Assembly: GCA_935421135.1 (NCBI GenBank)
Contig: OW285197.1
Span: forward strand, 7,128,223-7,192,222
Direction: 5' to 3'
DNA from: Bugulina stolonifera
Lineage: Eukaryota; Bryozoa; Gymnolaemata; Cheilostomatida; Bugulidae
DNA length: 64,000 bases
In this document: positions 45,147-55,588 of the stretch, piece after piece
Position numbering within the stretch: position 1 is the first letter of the stretch
How the letters are laid out: each line of letters begins with the position of its first letter
Made by a program: the position numbers and the translations under genes
The notes under the pieces: generated by a model
Told to the model about the DNA's origin: nothing
The model's input: the letters and a program-made list of their open reading frames with translations, nothing else
Databases searched by the model: none

Positions 45147-46493
45147 TTACATCATCCCGGCTACCATAGATACTTCGTGATTTGCATTCAAGTAGATAAT
45201 GTCATCTTTTTCTTCGTATACAAACAGTCCAAGTGTATTTTGAGTTTGATTAGCAAATGCTAGATTAATAGATAGACTCCCATTTGATAACAAGTGAAAG
45301 TTGTCATCACACAAATCTCCTGAAATGTCAAAGGCGTAGAGAGCAGCGCAGGACTTGTATTTGCTAGGGGAGATCTCATTCCCTGTGTCAGCATCGGATG
45401 TATTTGTGACAGTGAACAAATTCATGAATTCACGAGCAAACTTTCCACTTGCAAAATTTGGTTCATATCTTCGGGTCACCGGTGTTCCATCAATTAGTAA
45501 TTCTAATGAACTTAGATTGTTATGTCCAAATTTGAAGGGATTTTGCTTATACGTTCCACTCTTTGCAGTATGGTTGACTAGTCCGACAAAGACTCTGTTT
45601 GGCTTCTGTCCCGCTTGATCAAAGTTTACTCTCACTGACTGGTGTCCAGCAGGGATGACATGGAAATGAGTTTTTATTCGGTCAATTGGTAGTTTTATAG
45701 ACTCTTGTTGCACAACCCAAACATCCATTTGTGCTTTTTGTAAGGCCGGATTGGCTTGTACACGTCGAATCCACAATTCTGTCTTAGTTATAGAAATCTT
45801 CGCCCCTCCTGCAGGGTTGTCTGTTTCTGCTAAGAGGGCCATTTGTGGAATAGCACGTTGTAGAGTAAGGCGAGAGCGAACTCCTGGTGGAATAAGTCTT
45901 CCTTGAGAAAACATACTCAACCTAGGTCTCCCATAGAAGCTCATCTCTTTACTTGTGGCTATAAGTTTCTTTCTTTTTTCAACCACTTCGGGAGGTATAC
46001 CATCATAGTCTTCTCCAGTTCCTTCATCCTCCATCCACCCACTCCCAACTTTCATATATGTGCTCTTAGCATCTTTACCATAGTTTAGGAGATTCTCGAC
46101 ATAAGCTCTATGTCCATAGTTTGGTTCATACTCAACATCTTGCCCGGCCAGTTGAACAGTGGCAGAAGAAAAGAGACTGTGCATAAAATTGTCCCCTGGA
46201 ACAACCTTTAGTTGTTCTTCCGCAGGTAGTACGCTTCCATCAGCCTTGCTCACCTTTACTGTGGTGTGTAAGTAAGACCTTGATAGATCTGTGTAGAGTT
46301 CGTCTGCGGGCGGGATGTTAAATTCAATAGTGCCATCAGGGGAGTCCGTAACAGGAGCCAAAGGTACCCACTCACCTCTGAGCACGCTAGTATGAGTTGG
46401 CGGAGTGGCAAATAAGTCAAAACTGGAGTCAACCGTGTCTGGAGAGTCTTCAGAAACCTTGGAGAGAGAGATGGCTCGATGTGTGACGGACAT
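45147..46493 (-). CDS. Major capsid protein, element 2
   Basis: 448 aa, about five residue differences from the element 1 protein, including the final residue (Met for Val). Intact. It would form the hexon-like capsomer shell; role inferred from family resemblance and synteny with the protease and penton-like genes. Confidence 0.9.
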   Translation of the reverse strand: MSVTHRAISLSKVSEDSPDTVDSSFDLFATPPTHTSVLRGEWVPLAPVTDSPDGTIEFNIPPADELYTDLSRSYLHTTVKVSKADGSVLPAEEQLKVVPGDNFMHSLFSSATVQLAGQDVEYEPNYGHRAYVENLLNYGKDAKSTYMKVGSGWMEDEGTGEDYDGIPPEVVEKRKKLIATSKEMSFYGRPRLSMFSQGRLIPPGVRSRLTLQRAIPQMALLAETDNPAGGAKISITKTELWIRRVQANPALQKAQMDVWVVQQESIKLPIDRIKTHFHVIPAGHQSVRVNFDQAGQKPNRVFVGLVNHTAKSGTYKQNPFKFGHNNLSSLELLIDGTPVTRRYEPNFASGKFAREFMNLFTVTNTSDADTGNEISPSKYKSCAALYAFDISGDLCDDNFHLLSNGSLSINLAFANQTQNTLGLFVYEEKDDIIYLNANHEVSMVAGMM

Positions 46494-46598
46494 GTTCGAT
46501 AGTGTGAGAGTTGTTCCATCTAGTACTTGCTCCTACAGTCGCTTGTCTAAGAGTGGGGAGTGGTGAGTCTAGGTGTGGATTATATATTTATCTTTCAT

Positions 46599-47009
46599 TT
46601 AGTCAAAAACTGTTTTTCTTCCTTTACGCTTTTTCTTTGTAGACTTTTGACTAACTCGTGCACGTTTGGCAGGTGGTTCACGTAATTCATCTTCTACATC
46701 ACCTAGAAGATCCCCACCAGCTTCACGAAAACGTTTTGCTGCAGAGGATTTGAAGTTCTCTCCCTTGATTACATCTCCCAGAACCGAAGCTCCAGTAGTC
46801 AATAGCTTTTTCCCAATAGTTTTGGCACCATTCTTTAGCATGGGAAGGACCCCTCGGGCCAGTCCAGAAAAGAGTGAGCCGATCCCATTACCCGTCATAA
46901 TAGGTTTTCCCCTGTACACACTCATTCCCTCTCCCACCTGGTTTGCATAATAGTCTTCATACATCTCACCTGACTCATCAGGAAAATATGGAACTATGCG
47001 AGGGGCCAT
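46599..47009 (-). CDS. pVI-like minor capsid/core protein, element 2
   Basis: 136 aa, beginning Met-Ala, with the same Gly-rich amphipathic segment and basic C-terminus as in element 1. Only one base separates it from the preceding stop. A 17-bp stretch present in element 1 between two GAGAAATA repeats is missing here, which also changes the upstream stop from TAG to TAA. Confidence 0.7.
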   Translation of the reverse strand: MAPRIVPYFPDESGEMYEDYYANQVGEGMSVYRGKPIMTGNGIGSLFSGLARGVLPMLKNGAKTIGKKLLTTGASVLGDVIKGENFKSSAAKRFREAGGDLLGDVEDELREPPAKRARVSQKSTKKKRKGRKTVFD

Positions 47010-47010
47010 G

Positions 47011-47757
47011 TTATTTCTCTCCACGCGGTCTGAAACGAACCGTCAGCACAACCTTTCCACTGCGAAATGAGACCCTTTCTCCATCATCACGTCTTATATC
47101 TACCTCGATGAGGTCTGTGCTTGTATTAGACACTGGAGAGTATTGAACATTCGAAAACTCAAAGAAAACGGTGCTATTTCTTTCACTCTCTGTTATAGGA
47201 ACTGTGCGAAGTAGGGGGACTAGACTATCTCCAACATGTCTTGGTGAGACTACGGAGGAGTAGACATAGAGGGATGTGAAACCAGCATTGATGTCTGGAG
47301 GGTTTTGACTCCTGTTGATTTCCGCAGCATATTCTACATCAGGTTCGAATCCCAACACCCACGCAACATCACGTGACATCATGACAGAGTGTTCCTGTTC
47401 TCTCAACATGAGGAAGGTTTCATTCCGTAGACTATCATAGTAAAAGCTCACTACTTTTTCTAAGTCGTAGTTTATTAGTATTCTATTGATCTCACTCAAA
47501 AGTTCACCCATGGAAGCATACCTTCCACTCCTGATTTCACATTTTCGTTTGACTCCATCTTTTGTATTCGTAACCACTACATAGCCATCTTCCACATTTC
47601 TCCAGGATGCAGGGTACTGAATGTCAAGTAACCCAACCTCCCACTGTGATGAGTGAAGCTTCAATGTCTTGGCTAGCTTCGTAATGAAGTGAGCATTGGT
47701 GTTTGTGTCACTCCCACCGATGCGTACATTTGAGGTAAGTGTGACATTGAAGGCCAT
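47011..47757 (-). CDS. Penton-like minor capsid protein, element 2
   Basis: 248 aa, almost identical to the element 1 copy. Preceded by the same TATAAATT box and CTC-rich tract (minus strand, about 47760-47800). Role as in element 1, by family resemblance. Confidence 0.8.
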   Translation of the reverse strand: MAFNVTLTSNVRIGGSDTNTNAHFITKLAKTLKLHSSQWEVGLLDIQYPASWRNVEDGYVVVTNTKDGVKRKCEIRSGRYASMGELLSEINRILINYDLEKVVSFYYDSLRNETFLMLREQEHSVMMSRDVAWVLGFEPDVEYAAEINRSQNPPDINAGFTSLYVYSSVVSPRHVGDSLVPLLRTVPITESERNSTVFFEFSNVQYSPVSNTSTDLIEVDIRRDDGERVSFRSGKVVLTVRFRPRGEK

Positions 47758-47811
47758 CTTTGAGAGTGAGCAAAACTGAACTTACATATCGAATTTATAC
47801 TACCTTTGATC

Positions 47812-48882
47812 TTACACAAACTGACTAGAATCTATCCAACTATTAAATGAAGAGGGATAACCACTCCATTTCACGAAACTCTCTTCTTTTCCTCTCCTTC
47901 TCCGTTTACGTATGACTTTCTCAACTCTAAAGATTTCAGGTAGGTTAACATGTTGCAATTCTTGTGCATAGAATGTTCCATCTACTCCTTCTTTGTTTAG
48001 GTCTTCCAGTGTATAGACAGGAGGTGAGGTATGTGCCTTGACTGCTTTTATGGTGAATATCTCGGTTGACCAGTTTGGTGTGAACCCTCGCTCAAAGCTA
48101 CTACGAGCCATCGAAATCCGAACATGATCACCTGGTGAGTATTTTACTCTTGTTTTCTTTAACCATCGTTTAGGTGAGAACTCATTTAACCGAACCCAAA
48201 CCTCTTCTTGATTATCGTAATCAACCTCAATAGGTTTCATTCCAATTGACCTATTAAAACTGTTGTTATATCCTTGGACTAGGTCTTCTACATCTTCTAA
48301 GTAGCGTCCATCCCCTCTATAAGTGAGTAGACGATGAATTTTCCCTCTCAATGTTCTATTAAAGCGTTCAACAAGAGCAGCCTTGATGATCTCATTCTCA
48401 GAGGTGAAATGGCTAACTCCATACTTCTTTAGCACTTCACTCACCCTTCTGTTTAGGAACTCCTTACCTTTATCAGTTTGTATTTGTCTAAAGCTTTCAT
48501 TTTCGAATAGAGAGATGAGTGCATTGGACACTTCCAGACCAGACTTGGAATGAAGAGGAAAGACCCATGCTTTCCGTGAGAAGGCATCTATGCAGGTGAG
48601 CAAAAATGTTACTCCATCATTTGAGTCCTTGTGCGCACGCACATCCACGAGATCTGCCTGGAGTTGTTCACCAATCCCACTCACAAACGTTTTTCTCCTT
48701 GTAAACTTCATTCTAATCGGGCGATGAAGAGTGTATGCGTCTTGACTTCTCAACCACTTCTCAACATCATTCTCATTAATACCAGGAGGAGAAGCTAAAA
48801 CTAACTTTCTCTTTCCTCCAAAAGATGGTGGTTGAGGAGGGGAGAAGTAAATATCACGTAGACCTTCATCTATATCATCCAT
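47812..48882 (-). CDS. DDE integrase with chromodomain, element 2 (intact)
   Basis: 356 aa, full length. The N-terminal region (to about 70) has the SQDAYTLHRP segment typical of Polinton-type integrases. The catalytic core has D77, D137 and E172. After a basic linker the C-terminal chromodomain (about 317-356) shows FVKWSGYP and a closing SWID. It would cut and join the element ends with a 6-bp stagger; the chromodomain may steer insertion by histone marks. The codon mutated to TGA in element 1 is CGA here. The start overlaps the upstream gene by 13 bp. Confidence 0.95.
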   Translation of the reverse strand: MDDIDEGLRDIYFSPPQPPSFGGKRKLVLASPPGINENDVEKWLRSQDAYTLHRPIRMKFTRRKTFVSGIGEQLQADLVDVRAHKDSNDGVTFLLTCIDAFSRKAWVFPLHSKSGLEVSNALISLFENESFRQIQTDKGKEFLNRRVSEVLKKYGVSHFTSENEIIKAALVERFNRTLRGKIHRLLTYRGDGRYLEDVEDLVQGYNNSFNRSIGMKPIEVDYDNQEEVWVRLNEFSPKRWLKKTRVKYSPGDHVRISMARSSFERGFTPNWSTEIFTIKAVKAHTSPPVYTLEDLNKEGVDGTFYAQELQHVNLPEIFRVEKVIRKRRRRGKEESFVKWSGYPSSFNSWIDSSQFV

Positions 48883-49439
48883 CTTTCTGTTTTACTATTG
48901 CTTGCAAGAGGGGTTTTAGGAAGCTTTCGCCTAGACCTAGTTTTGATAGGACTTCTATTTTCACCCTTCCCACTCCAACGTGCGCCAGCTTCTGACCTCT
49001 CTGGTTTTGTTTCTCTCCTATATGGGTGTGGTAGTGGTGACCTTGAGCCACTTCGCCTCTTTTCATCATCTCTTTTTTTCTCTCGCCCTCGCTCTTGTGC
49101 TTCTTCTTCTCTTTGTCTCCATGTATGCATTTCATTAAACCTAGTGTTAATTCCCTCTAATGTATTATACAACTCCTGCTGCGGATGGCGTGATCTCTCC
49201 AACTCTTTTAGGAACTTATTCATTTTATGAGCATGTTGCTCTAGCTGAGAGTAGATGTCTGTATCAGAGTTTTTGAGGTTAGATATTACATCTTTTCTGC
49301 TTTTTTCTGCCAGGAGTAGATCCCCATTTGTAGAGAGTGAGGGTAGATGCTCTCCTTCTTTTTTGTTGTTTCTACTATTCATTGATTCATATGTATGTTT
49401 ATCCATAAGAAGATACTTTTTAGAAAACTTGAGACTCAT
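48870..49439 (-). CDS. Basic charged coiled-coil protein, element 2
   Basis: 189 aa, same organisation as at 6359-6928: helical middle and a Ser/Arg/Lys-rich tail. It lies between the glycine-rich protein and integrase genes, sharing bases with the latter. Confidence 0.75.
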   Translation of the reverse strand: MSLKFSKKYLLMDKHTYESMNSRNNKKEGEHLPSLSTNGDLLLAEKSRKDVISNLKNSDTDIYSQLEQHAHKMNKFLKELERSRHPQQELYNTLEGINTRFNEMHTWRQREEEAQERGREKKRDDEKRRSGSRSPLPHPYRRETKPERSEAGARWSGKGENRSPIKTRSRRKLPKTPLASNSKTERWMI

Positions 49440-49440
49440 T

Positions 49441-49806
49441 TCACCTTCGTCCACCGCCTAATCCACCAAGCACACCTCCAAGTAAACTTGCCAATGGCTT
49501 CAAAAGAAGACCTAAAAATCCGCCACGTTGTAGGATTAACTTTTTCTGCCTCACACTAGTACGAGAGTTGGTGAGATCCTCAATGGCCCTTCTATGTCGA
49601 CGTAGAGAGTTCAACTGAGCGGTAGTTAGATGAACATTACCTAATAATACATTTCTAGCACACTCAACAAGAGCGAGTATAAGGTCTTTGTTAGCCTCAG
49701 CAATGGTTGAATCTCTGATGGTTGCAGATGCTTTCGTCAGTGCATATATACTCAAGGCATTCCTCCTCAACCTTGGAGAATACTCGGGTGAATTAATGTA
49801 TCTCAT
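49441..49806 (-). CDS. Small basic virion-like protein with glycine-rich hydrophobic tail, element 2 (intact)
   Basis: 121 aa from the ATG at 49806; an upstream TTG would add 11. Arg-rich helical body (TTAQLNSLRRHRRAIEDL), then RGGFLGLLLKPLASLLGG and a run of glycines. The hydrophobic tail suggests membrane contact or tight packing in the virion. The stop is one base before the next ATG. Confidence 0.78.
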   Translation of the reverse strand: MRYINSPEYSPRLRRNALSIYALTKASATIRDSTIAEANKDLILALVECARNVLLGNVHLTTAQLNSLRRHRRAIEDLTNSRTSVRQKKLILQRGGFLGLLLKPLASLLGGVLGGLGGGRR

Positions 49807-49871
49807 GCTTGATGATGGATGCGCTCTCTTCGAGTCCAAGACAGTTTATGGAGAGAGTAGAGATGTGAATG

Positions 49872-50531
49872 CTACTTATATTCCAGGGTATTCGGGATAT
49901 ATACAGTCATGGGAGAGTGCTCAGAAGCAAAATTACCGATCAGTCTAGCCCACTCCGGGGTTTCCTGGCGAAGATTCAAGAATAGAAAAGAGTGTGGCTT
50001 ACGTGTAGCATCACTAAAAGCTTCTTGAACAGCTCTTGTACTCTGAGGAAAAGCCTGCTTTGCAAGATTGGTAACAGACATTCCGTCTCTGGGATTCTTG
50101 AACAAGAAAAAGTACTGCGAGTTTATTGACACTGTTCTATTATCTTTCGGGAAAAGGTTCTGTAGTAAGAAAAAGACGCTTATGTTCAGGTGGTGACTGA
50201 ACTTTGTAAAGATTGCATTAGTAGTCTCTTTCCCCCCGACTTCACCCATCAAGTCATCAATGATGAGCCAGCGATTCTTCCCATCACGCTCTATATCCAT
50301 TTCTACATCAATGAGTCCTGAATGAAACCTTACTTTATCCTTGTAATCCTCAAAGCGGCGTTGCCAAACTCCATAGCAGTAAATGATTTCAACAGGAGTG
50401 GGTGAAGCAATTTCATCAACTCTCCTAATAAGACTAAATAGTAGTTCCGTTTTTCCACTCCCTGTTGGACCACAGACTAGAGCTGTGAAGGGACTCTGCA
50501 AGCGAAGATCGATTTCTTGGTGTGGACGCAT
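49872..50531 (-). CDS. Packaging ATPase, A32/FtsK-HerA type, element 2
   Basis: 219 aa, Walker A GPTGSGKT (21-28) and Walker B LIIDD (89-93) as in element 1. Its first 98 bp overlap the membrane-protein gene. Confidence 0.93.
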   Translation of the reverse strand: MRPHQEIDLRLQSPFTALVCGPTGSGKTELLFSLIRRVDEIASPTPVEIIYCYGVWQRRFEDYKDKVRFHSGLIDVEMDIERDGKNRWLIIDDLMGEVGGKETTNAIFTKFSHHLNISVFFLLQNLFPKDNRTVSINSQYFFLFKNPRDGMSVTNLAKQAFPQSTRAVQEAFSDATRKPHSFLFLNLRQETPEWARLIGNFASEHSPMTVYIPNTLEYK

Positions 50532-50841
50532 GCTGATCCAGTTGAGTAGCTAATAGAGTTGTGTTTGTTTTTAAAAAGTGTCCTTGCTTAAGTACTCCTT
50601 TGTCTTTGCCATTGGGTGGTTCCCTATCACTTAGATATGTGTAAACTGATGGTGATAAAGATGAGCAAGAAAGTATAAATAGTATTATGATTATGTAGAA
50701 TGTGAACTTCTTTCTTTTGTTGCTTCTCTCTCCTATTCGCTCCCTTCCCTCTTCAGCAGAGATAGCTACTACTTCATCTAAGAGACCATCAGCCACATCT
50801 TCATAATTCTCATTTCTACATACTACCTCTTGCTTTGACAT
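50434..50841 (-). CDS. Small single-pass membrane protein, element 2
   Basis: 135 aa with the same hydrophobic segment (FYIIIILFILSC) and the same overlap with the ATPase as in element 1. Only a few residues differ, e.g. REQIGE here reads RERIGE. Confidence 0.65.
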   Translation of the reverse strand: MSKQEVVCRNENYEDVADGLLDEVVAISAEEGRERIGERSNKRKKFTFYIIIILFILSCSSLSPSVYTYLSDREPPNGKDKGVLKQGHFLKTNTTLLATQLDQHASTPRNRSSLAESLHSSSLWSNREWKNGTTI

Positions 50842-50881
50842 CTTGCCCTTGTTTGAGAGAACGATTGGAATCTATACACTT

Positions 50882-52210
50882 TTATTCATCATTACTTTCT
50901 CCTGTTGGAACCCACTGTGGCAGTTTACTATCTTCCCCTTCTGCTTTTGCATCATTATCATCTAGTTTGTTAGCCAGGTGGGGAATTATGTGATCAATAA
51001 TTGATACACTATCCATTTTTTCTTCTTCTTCTTCTTTTTGCAAACGCTCGATTTCCATCATTAACCTCTCTTTTTCCATTCTTTCCTCTGTTAACTTTTT
51101 TTCTAAGAAGGCAATGCGATTTGTTCTTCTCTCTTTTCTTGCATCAATTCTCTGTTGCATCTCTAGTGCTTCTTTCCACCCCAGTGCTCCTGCCAATTCC
51201 ACTTTCTTTAGTGCCAATTCTTGTTCTATCTTTCTAATCTCTTGTTCCCTTTTGTCACACATTTCAACCTCTTCTTTAGTTTCTACATGAGTTCGCTCTT
51301 CTATCATAATCTGCTTATTCTCTCCTGTAGAAGTCTCTCTCACTTCCACCCTAGCTTCTCCTGGTGAAGGGCTTCTTATCTCCTCTAACCCGTTTTTGGA
51401 TGAATCTAGTTCTCCAATGTCACACATTTCAACCTCTTCTATCATAACCTGGTTAGTCTCTCCTGTAGAAGTCTCTCTCACCTCTAATCTAGCATCTCCT
51501 GGTGAAGGACTTCTTATCACCTCTAACCCATTTTTGGATGGATCTAGTTCTCCAAACAATCGCCCTGCATATAGCGTATTACCTCTACTAAGAATTAAAC
51601 CAGGGATGCTTTCTTCATTGTAACTCCTCTTCGCTCGCGATTTCTCCTTCCCATCCTCAAAGCGACATCTTCTTGCCCCATCCTTTAATATGTTCAATAC
51701 TCTATGATAGAGTTCATTCTTTGAACCTTCCCCACCAGGTTCATTATCCAGATATAGTAAGAAGTGAGTGTTAAAAGTGGCCTCCGCTCCCACACCAGTT
51801 TCATCCCAGTTTCTATCTTCAATAATCTTCTCAACCTCCACTCTACACCAGGTTGACAACTCTGCATTCCTAAGAAGGAGTAAGGGAGAAGAAACGGATG
51901 CGTTTTTTGTTTCTACCATAGATGAAAATCTTGACCTAGCTCCTGTTAAGTCTTCATAACAAAGTGCCATTTTCCTCAACTTTTCCTCTCCTATCTTAAA
52001 AGGGATATTCATAGAGAGTGAAAGTGTTCTAAAATAGATGGCAAGCTCTACCACTAAGGAATTATGAGCGAGTCTGTCAACCCAATACCACATCCATGGA
52101 CTATTCGCTTCTTCGATATTACTTTTGATCATATAATCCCATACAGACTTCGGGAGGACTTCCTTTAAAAGTACATATCTCCCCGCTGCTCCTTTGGTGA
52201 GAAAAGACAT
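50882..52210 (-). CDS. Unknown coiled-coil protein of the element, element 2 (intact)
   Basis: 442 aa. The N-terminal 200 residues are unrecognised, followed by the duplicated 46-residue block and a long Glu/Lys/Arg coiled coil with EEEEE near the end; the C-terminus is PTGESNDE. The stop codon lies inside an AATAAAAG poly(A)-like signal. As the first gene behind the TIR promoter and the only large protein of unknown role, it is the prime candidate for whatever replaces polymerase function, but no motif supports that. Confidence 0.85.
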   Translation of the reverse strand: MSFLTKGAAGRYVLLKEVLPKSVWDYMIKSNIEEANSPWMWYWVDRLAHNSLVVELAIYFRTLSLSMNIPFKIGEEKLRKMALCYEDLTGARSRFSSMVETKNASVSSPLLLLRNAELSTWCRVEVEKIIEDRNWDETGVGAEATFNTHFLLYLDNEPGGEGSKNELYHRVLNILKDGARRCRFEDGKEKSRAKRSYNEESIPGLILSRGNTLYAGRLFGELDPSKNGLEVIRSPSPGDARLEVRETSTGETNQVMIEEVEMCDIGELDSSKNGLEEIRSPSPGEARVEVRETSTGENKQIMIEERTHVETKEEVEMCDKREQEIRKIEQELALKKVELAGALGWKEALEMQQRIDARKERRTNRIAFLEKKLTEERMEKERLMMEIERLQKEEEEEKMDSVSIIDHIIPHLANKLDDNDAKAEGEDSKLPQWVPTGESNDE

Positions 52211-52266
52211 GTTTGCTATGACTAAGTCTTCTTTGTATTAATACTATCATCAGTCAAACTTATCTT

Positions 52267-52994
52267 TTATAGTCCCACCCCAGTGGAACTCGGAATGGGC
52301 GGCGGGCCGCTGCCTAGTCGCTTGGCCCGGTGGATACGGGGCACCGGCGTCGCCTCCACGTGTACGGTCGGCGCCGCACGCAACGTGGGCGGACGCGGCT
52401 TGACCGCCTCAAACGATTGGTCGTTCGGGTGAGTGGGGGTTGCGGGGGGGAGGGTGGGCGGCGGTGGAGGAGGGGTGGCGGTGATGACGGTGATGGCGGC
52501 GGCGGCGGCGGCGGCGGCGGTGGTGGTGGTGGTGGTGGCGGCGGCGGCGGCGGTGGCGGTGGTGGTGGTGGCGGCGGTGGTGGTGGTGGCGGTGGTGGCG
52601 GCGGCGGCGGGTGGCGGCGGCGGTGGTGAGGGCGGTGGTGGTGGCGGCGGCGACGGCGGTGGTGAGGGCGGCGGTGGCGGCGGCGGCGACGGCGGTGGCG
52701 CGGACGGGACGAGGGCGGTGGCGGGGAGGGGGGAGGAGTGGGAGGTGGGGGAGGGGGAGGGGAGGAGGGTGGGAAGGAGGAAGGGAAGGGGTCGTGGCCG
52801 GGTTCGGGGTCAAGTGTGCAAATTTTTTTTCGACCAATCAGAAGGGGGGATTTTGGGGTGACCTTGGCAAGGTCGTGTGCAAAATTTTTGTGCTCTTCTG
52901 TGATTGGTTGAAATCGGAAATACCGGCTTGTGATTGGTTGAAAACAGGGGTCAATGAGTGCGTGTCTGTCTAGAAGTGCACTGACTATACTACT
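52267..52994 (-). repeat. Right terminal inverted repeat, element 2
   Basis: 728 bp, inverse of 42249-42977 and equivalent to the left end of element 1, including the TATA box at the head of the coding strand. Confidence 0.93.
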
Positions 52995-53000
52995 TATATT
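52995..53000. repeat. Target-site duplication, right, element 2
   Basis: TATATT, same as 42243-42248. The next bases, AAATAAAAC, complete the original lectin C stop codon (TAA) and supply its AATAAA signal. Confidence 0.95.
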
Positions 53001-55588
53001 AAATAAAACTTTTGTCAAGAATATGTTTCTTTTTTAATCATTCACTTAGGGAATAAAACTTGTAATTAGATGCACTGTATGCAAGGCCATAATAATGAAC
53101 CTGGATGTTCATATACATGTACATGTATATACAAGTATATAGCATATAACAGTAGCAAAGAGAGTAAAAGGAAAGAGGAATCGCTCAATGATAATACTCT
53201 GTCCCACCAAATACGCCCAATTTGGCGGTCCCAACGTTCCGCTATCCACTTTCCCGCCATCTGCCTATTGATAATTTAGATAGCTGTTCGACTTAAACCG
53301 CAACTTAATGATGTTACAAGTATATCCACGATCCTGCATTAATATCTCGTTAATATAAATAAATGGTTTATATGCTGCTGCTGTAAAGATGAGCTTCTTA
53401 TTAGTCTGCGGAACGCTGATAGCCATAGTGCATTTGTACATAAGGTGGCACAACCCTTTACTTAATCCGGACCGCGTTTGGAGGCGGGGAGGGGCAGTTT
53501 TTGGCCAGAGTGATCCCTCTTTCCTTTTTGAGAGTAGTAGCACTATGTTGAATAATAATATAACTGCACCAAATTTTCTTTTAAAATATATATGATTGTA
53601 GTAGCAAAAAAATGCTGATGTACTTGTATTTGGTAGCATAACAGAAGACACCTGATTTCATATGACAACATAAGTGCCAGTGATACACTGTATATGTATG
53701 GACATGTACATTGTATATACTGTCTGTATGTATATGTATATACCGTATGTACTGTATGTACATTGTATATACTGTATGTACTGTATGCACATGTATATAC
53801 AATTTTCTTCATCAACCTGGGTGCACGGCTGAGCACGGCTGATGACGACAAACTTCTTTGATCACTCGCCCATGTATACACTGCATATTCGTGCATAAAT
53901 ACCTCGGCATGACAAATGACCTTGCTTTATCACATGTGGCAAAGGAATCTTGCAAAACTTTTTTCCCATCACAGATTTGTTTCAAGTACATGTATATTTA
54001 TTTCCCACTGATGTTGACGTTATGACCGGAGTGTCGTTATGACTAGTGTCGAAATATTGGGAATAAATCATAAAATGTTACGATGTATCCCTTTATTTAT
54101 TGTCAAATTACCAGCCCACACCAACATCTTCCAATAAACTGTCACTCACATGTACCTACTCGTTCATCACATAAGCATGTTGTTACAGTATTTATTGGTA
54201 ACATCACTATTATGCATGTGAATGTGCGAATGTTCGAAAAAGAAAGTTCGAAACAGGACGTTTCGAAAGTGGACAGTTCAACACCAGACAGCTCGAAACA
54301 CCTAACCCCAAACCTCAACCACCAGATTTCACTAATTTTTATTCTTAATGTTATTTTCTTTATTTAATTGATTATCTGCAAGTTGTGTTCTTCTAAAAGT
54401 AATCTACATAGTTTCGAACTGTCCTGTTTTGAACTGTCTAGTTGTGAAGCGTCCTGTTTCGAACTGTCTTTTTTGAAATGTCCCTTCACCTATACATGTA
54501 CACGTAGATGTCTATCTGCTATAAAAATTATTCATTGAGTATTAAATAGATGCAAATAATTATATTTTTAAAACTGTTTTTCACTGTTATTTTTCATTTC
54601 AATGAGATTAATTATACAAGTGTTTGCTTCATGTGTAGAATATGAATAAGTATTATTATGATGATAATATCCGATAAAATGGAACCAGAAAAATATATAA
54701 ATATGTAGAAAGACATCAAAATGCTTGGTTCTAGGTTAGTACTCAACATTTAAGTGGATGTTATAAAATTTCAACAAAGCAGTCTTTGATAAAACGATAA
54801 TATTTTACGGATGAATATTCACATAAATAGTCATTGATTCTGTGACTCAGTTTAGAGCCTATTTATGTTCAGATTATATAAAGTCAATATGACCGTGAGT
54901 CACGATACAACCGTTGTGAGCACATAACGAGAGAAGGCTGAGCAGAAAAAGATCCCATTTTATGAAATCTCCAGTAGTTCCAAATCCACACACTATTCAC
55001 ATCCATTCTTAATACTGAATTTGAAATAATAATATTATTTTGCAGGTTAAATTAATGTAATGGTACTTAGGCTAATCTACAACTCAAGCAACTGACAACA
55101 TTGCTATAAAATCAGCTACAATAACAAAAAAGCAGATAAATAATGTACATTGTATCTTTATAAGAATGAATTAAACTTTGGTGGAATACTCCAAAGATAT
55201 CTAGACCTGGTGATGCGAAAACCTAAAGGCTTGGCTACACTAGAGGCAGTTTTTTATTTTTTGTTAATAAAGCCTCGTTCTACAGCACATCAGCACCCGT
55301 TTGTTTGCCTATGCAAAGACCAACATATCGGTATATTTAGTCTCGAATGTCATGGAACACTGGTGTCAATACTTAACATGAGATACGATAAATCCAATTA
55401 TAATGGATATAATGTATTAGTAATAAATTGTGGTTATTGGCTGAATATTAATCATGGCCACCGATGAACATCTGGTACTATGCCTCACCCATGAAGCCAG
55501 GCCGATAAATAACGGAGTCAGACACTAGTGGAGCCGAGTCATAGCATGGTAGACAGTCTACAAGGTGCTCTAATAGTCTGATGTCATC
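53001..55588. other. Displaced lectin C 3' flank and intergenic DNA
   Basis: Begins with the displaced AATAAA of lectin C. A second inverted-repeat element lies at 54218-54490. The stretch 53690-53800 has many TGTATATACTGTATG repeats. No convincing exon seen. Confidence 0.45.
54218..54490. mobile_element. Small inverted-repeat element (MITE-like), about 273 bp
   Basis: Imperfect terminal inverted repeats of about 42 bp: the left arm contains AAGTTCGAAACAGGACG, the right arm the inverse CGTCCTGTTTCGAACTG. Both ends continue into GTGAA/TTCAC. The interior is short and non-coding. Target duplication not clear. Confidence 0.6.

Larger units (their letters stand above)
42249..52994 (-). mobile_element. 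Polinton/adintovirus-like element 2 (lacks polymerase B; all ORFs open)
   Basis: A 10,746-bp element in the opposite orientation to element 1, with 728-bp terminal inverted repeats, AGTAGTATAG ends and a 6-bp target-site duplication. It carries the same ten genes as element 1, all uninterrupted, plus one small gene on the other strand (44121-44381). As in element 1, no DNA polymerase B, helicase or Rep-like frame exists between the TIRs. Genome replication would need the unknown first gene, the host or a helper. Near-identity to element 1 indicates recent activity of the family. Confidence 0.95.
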
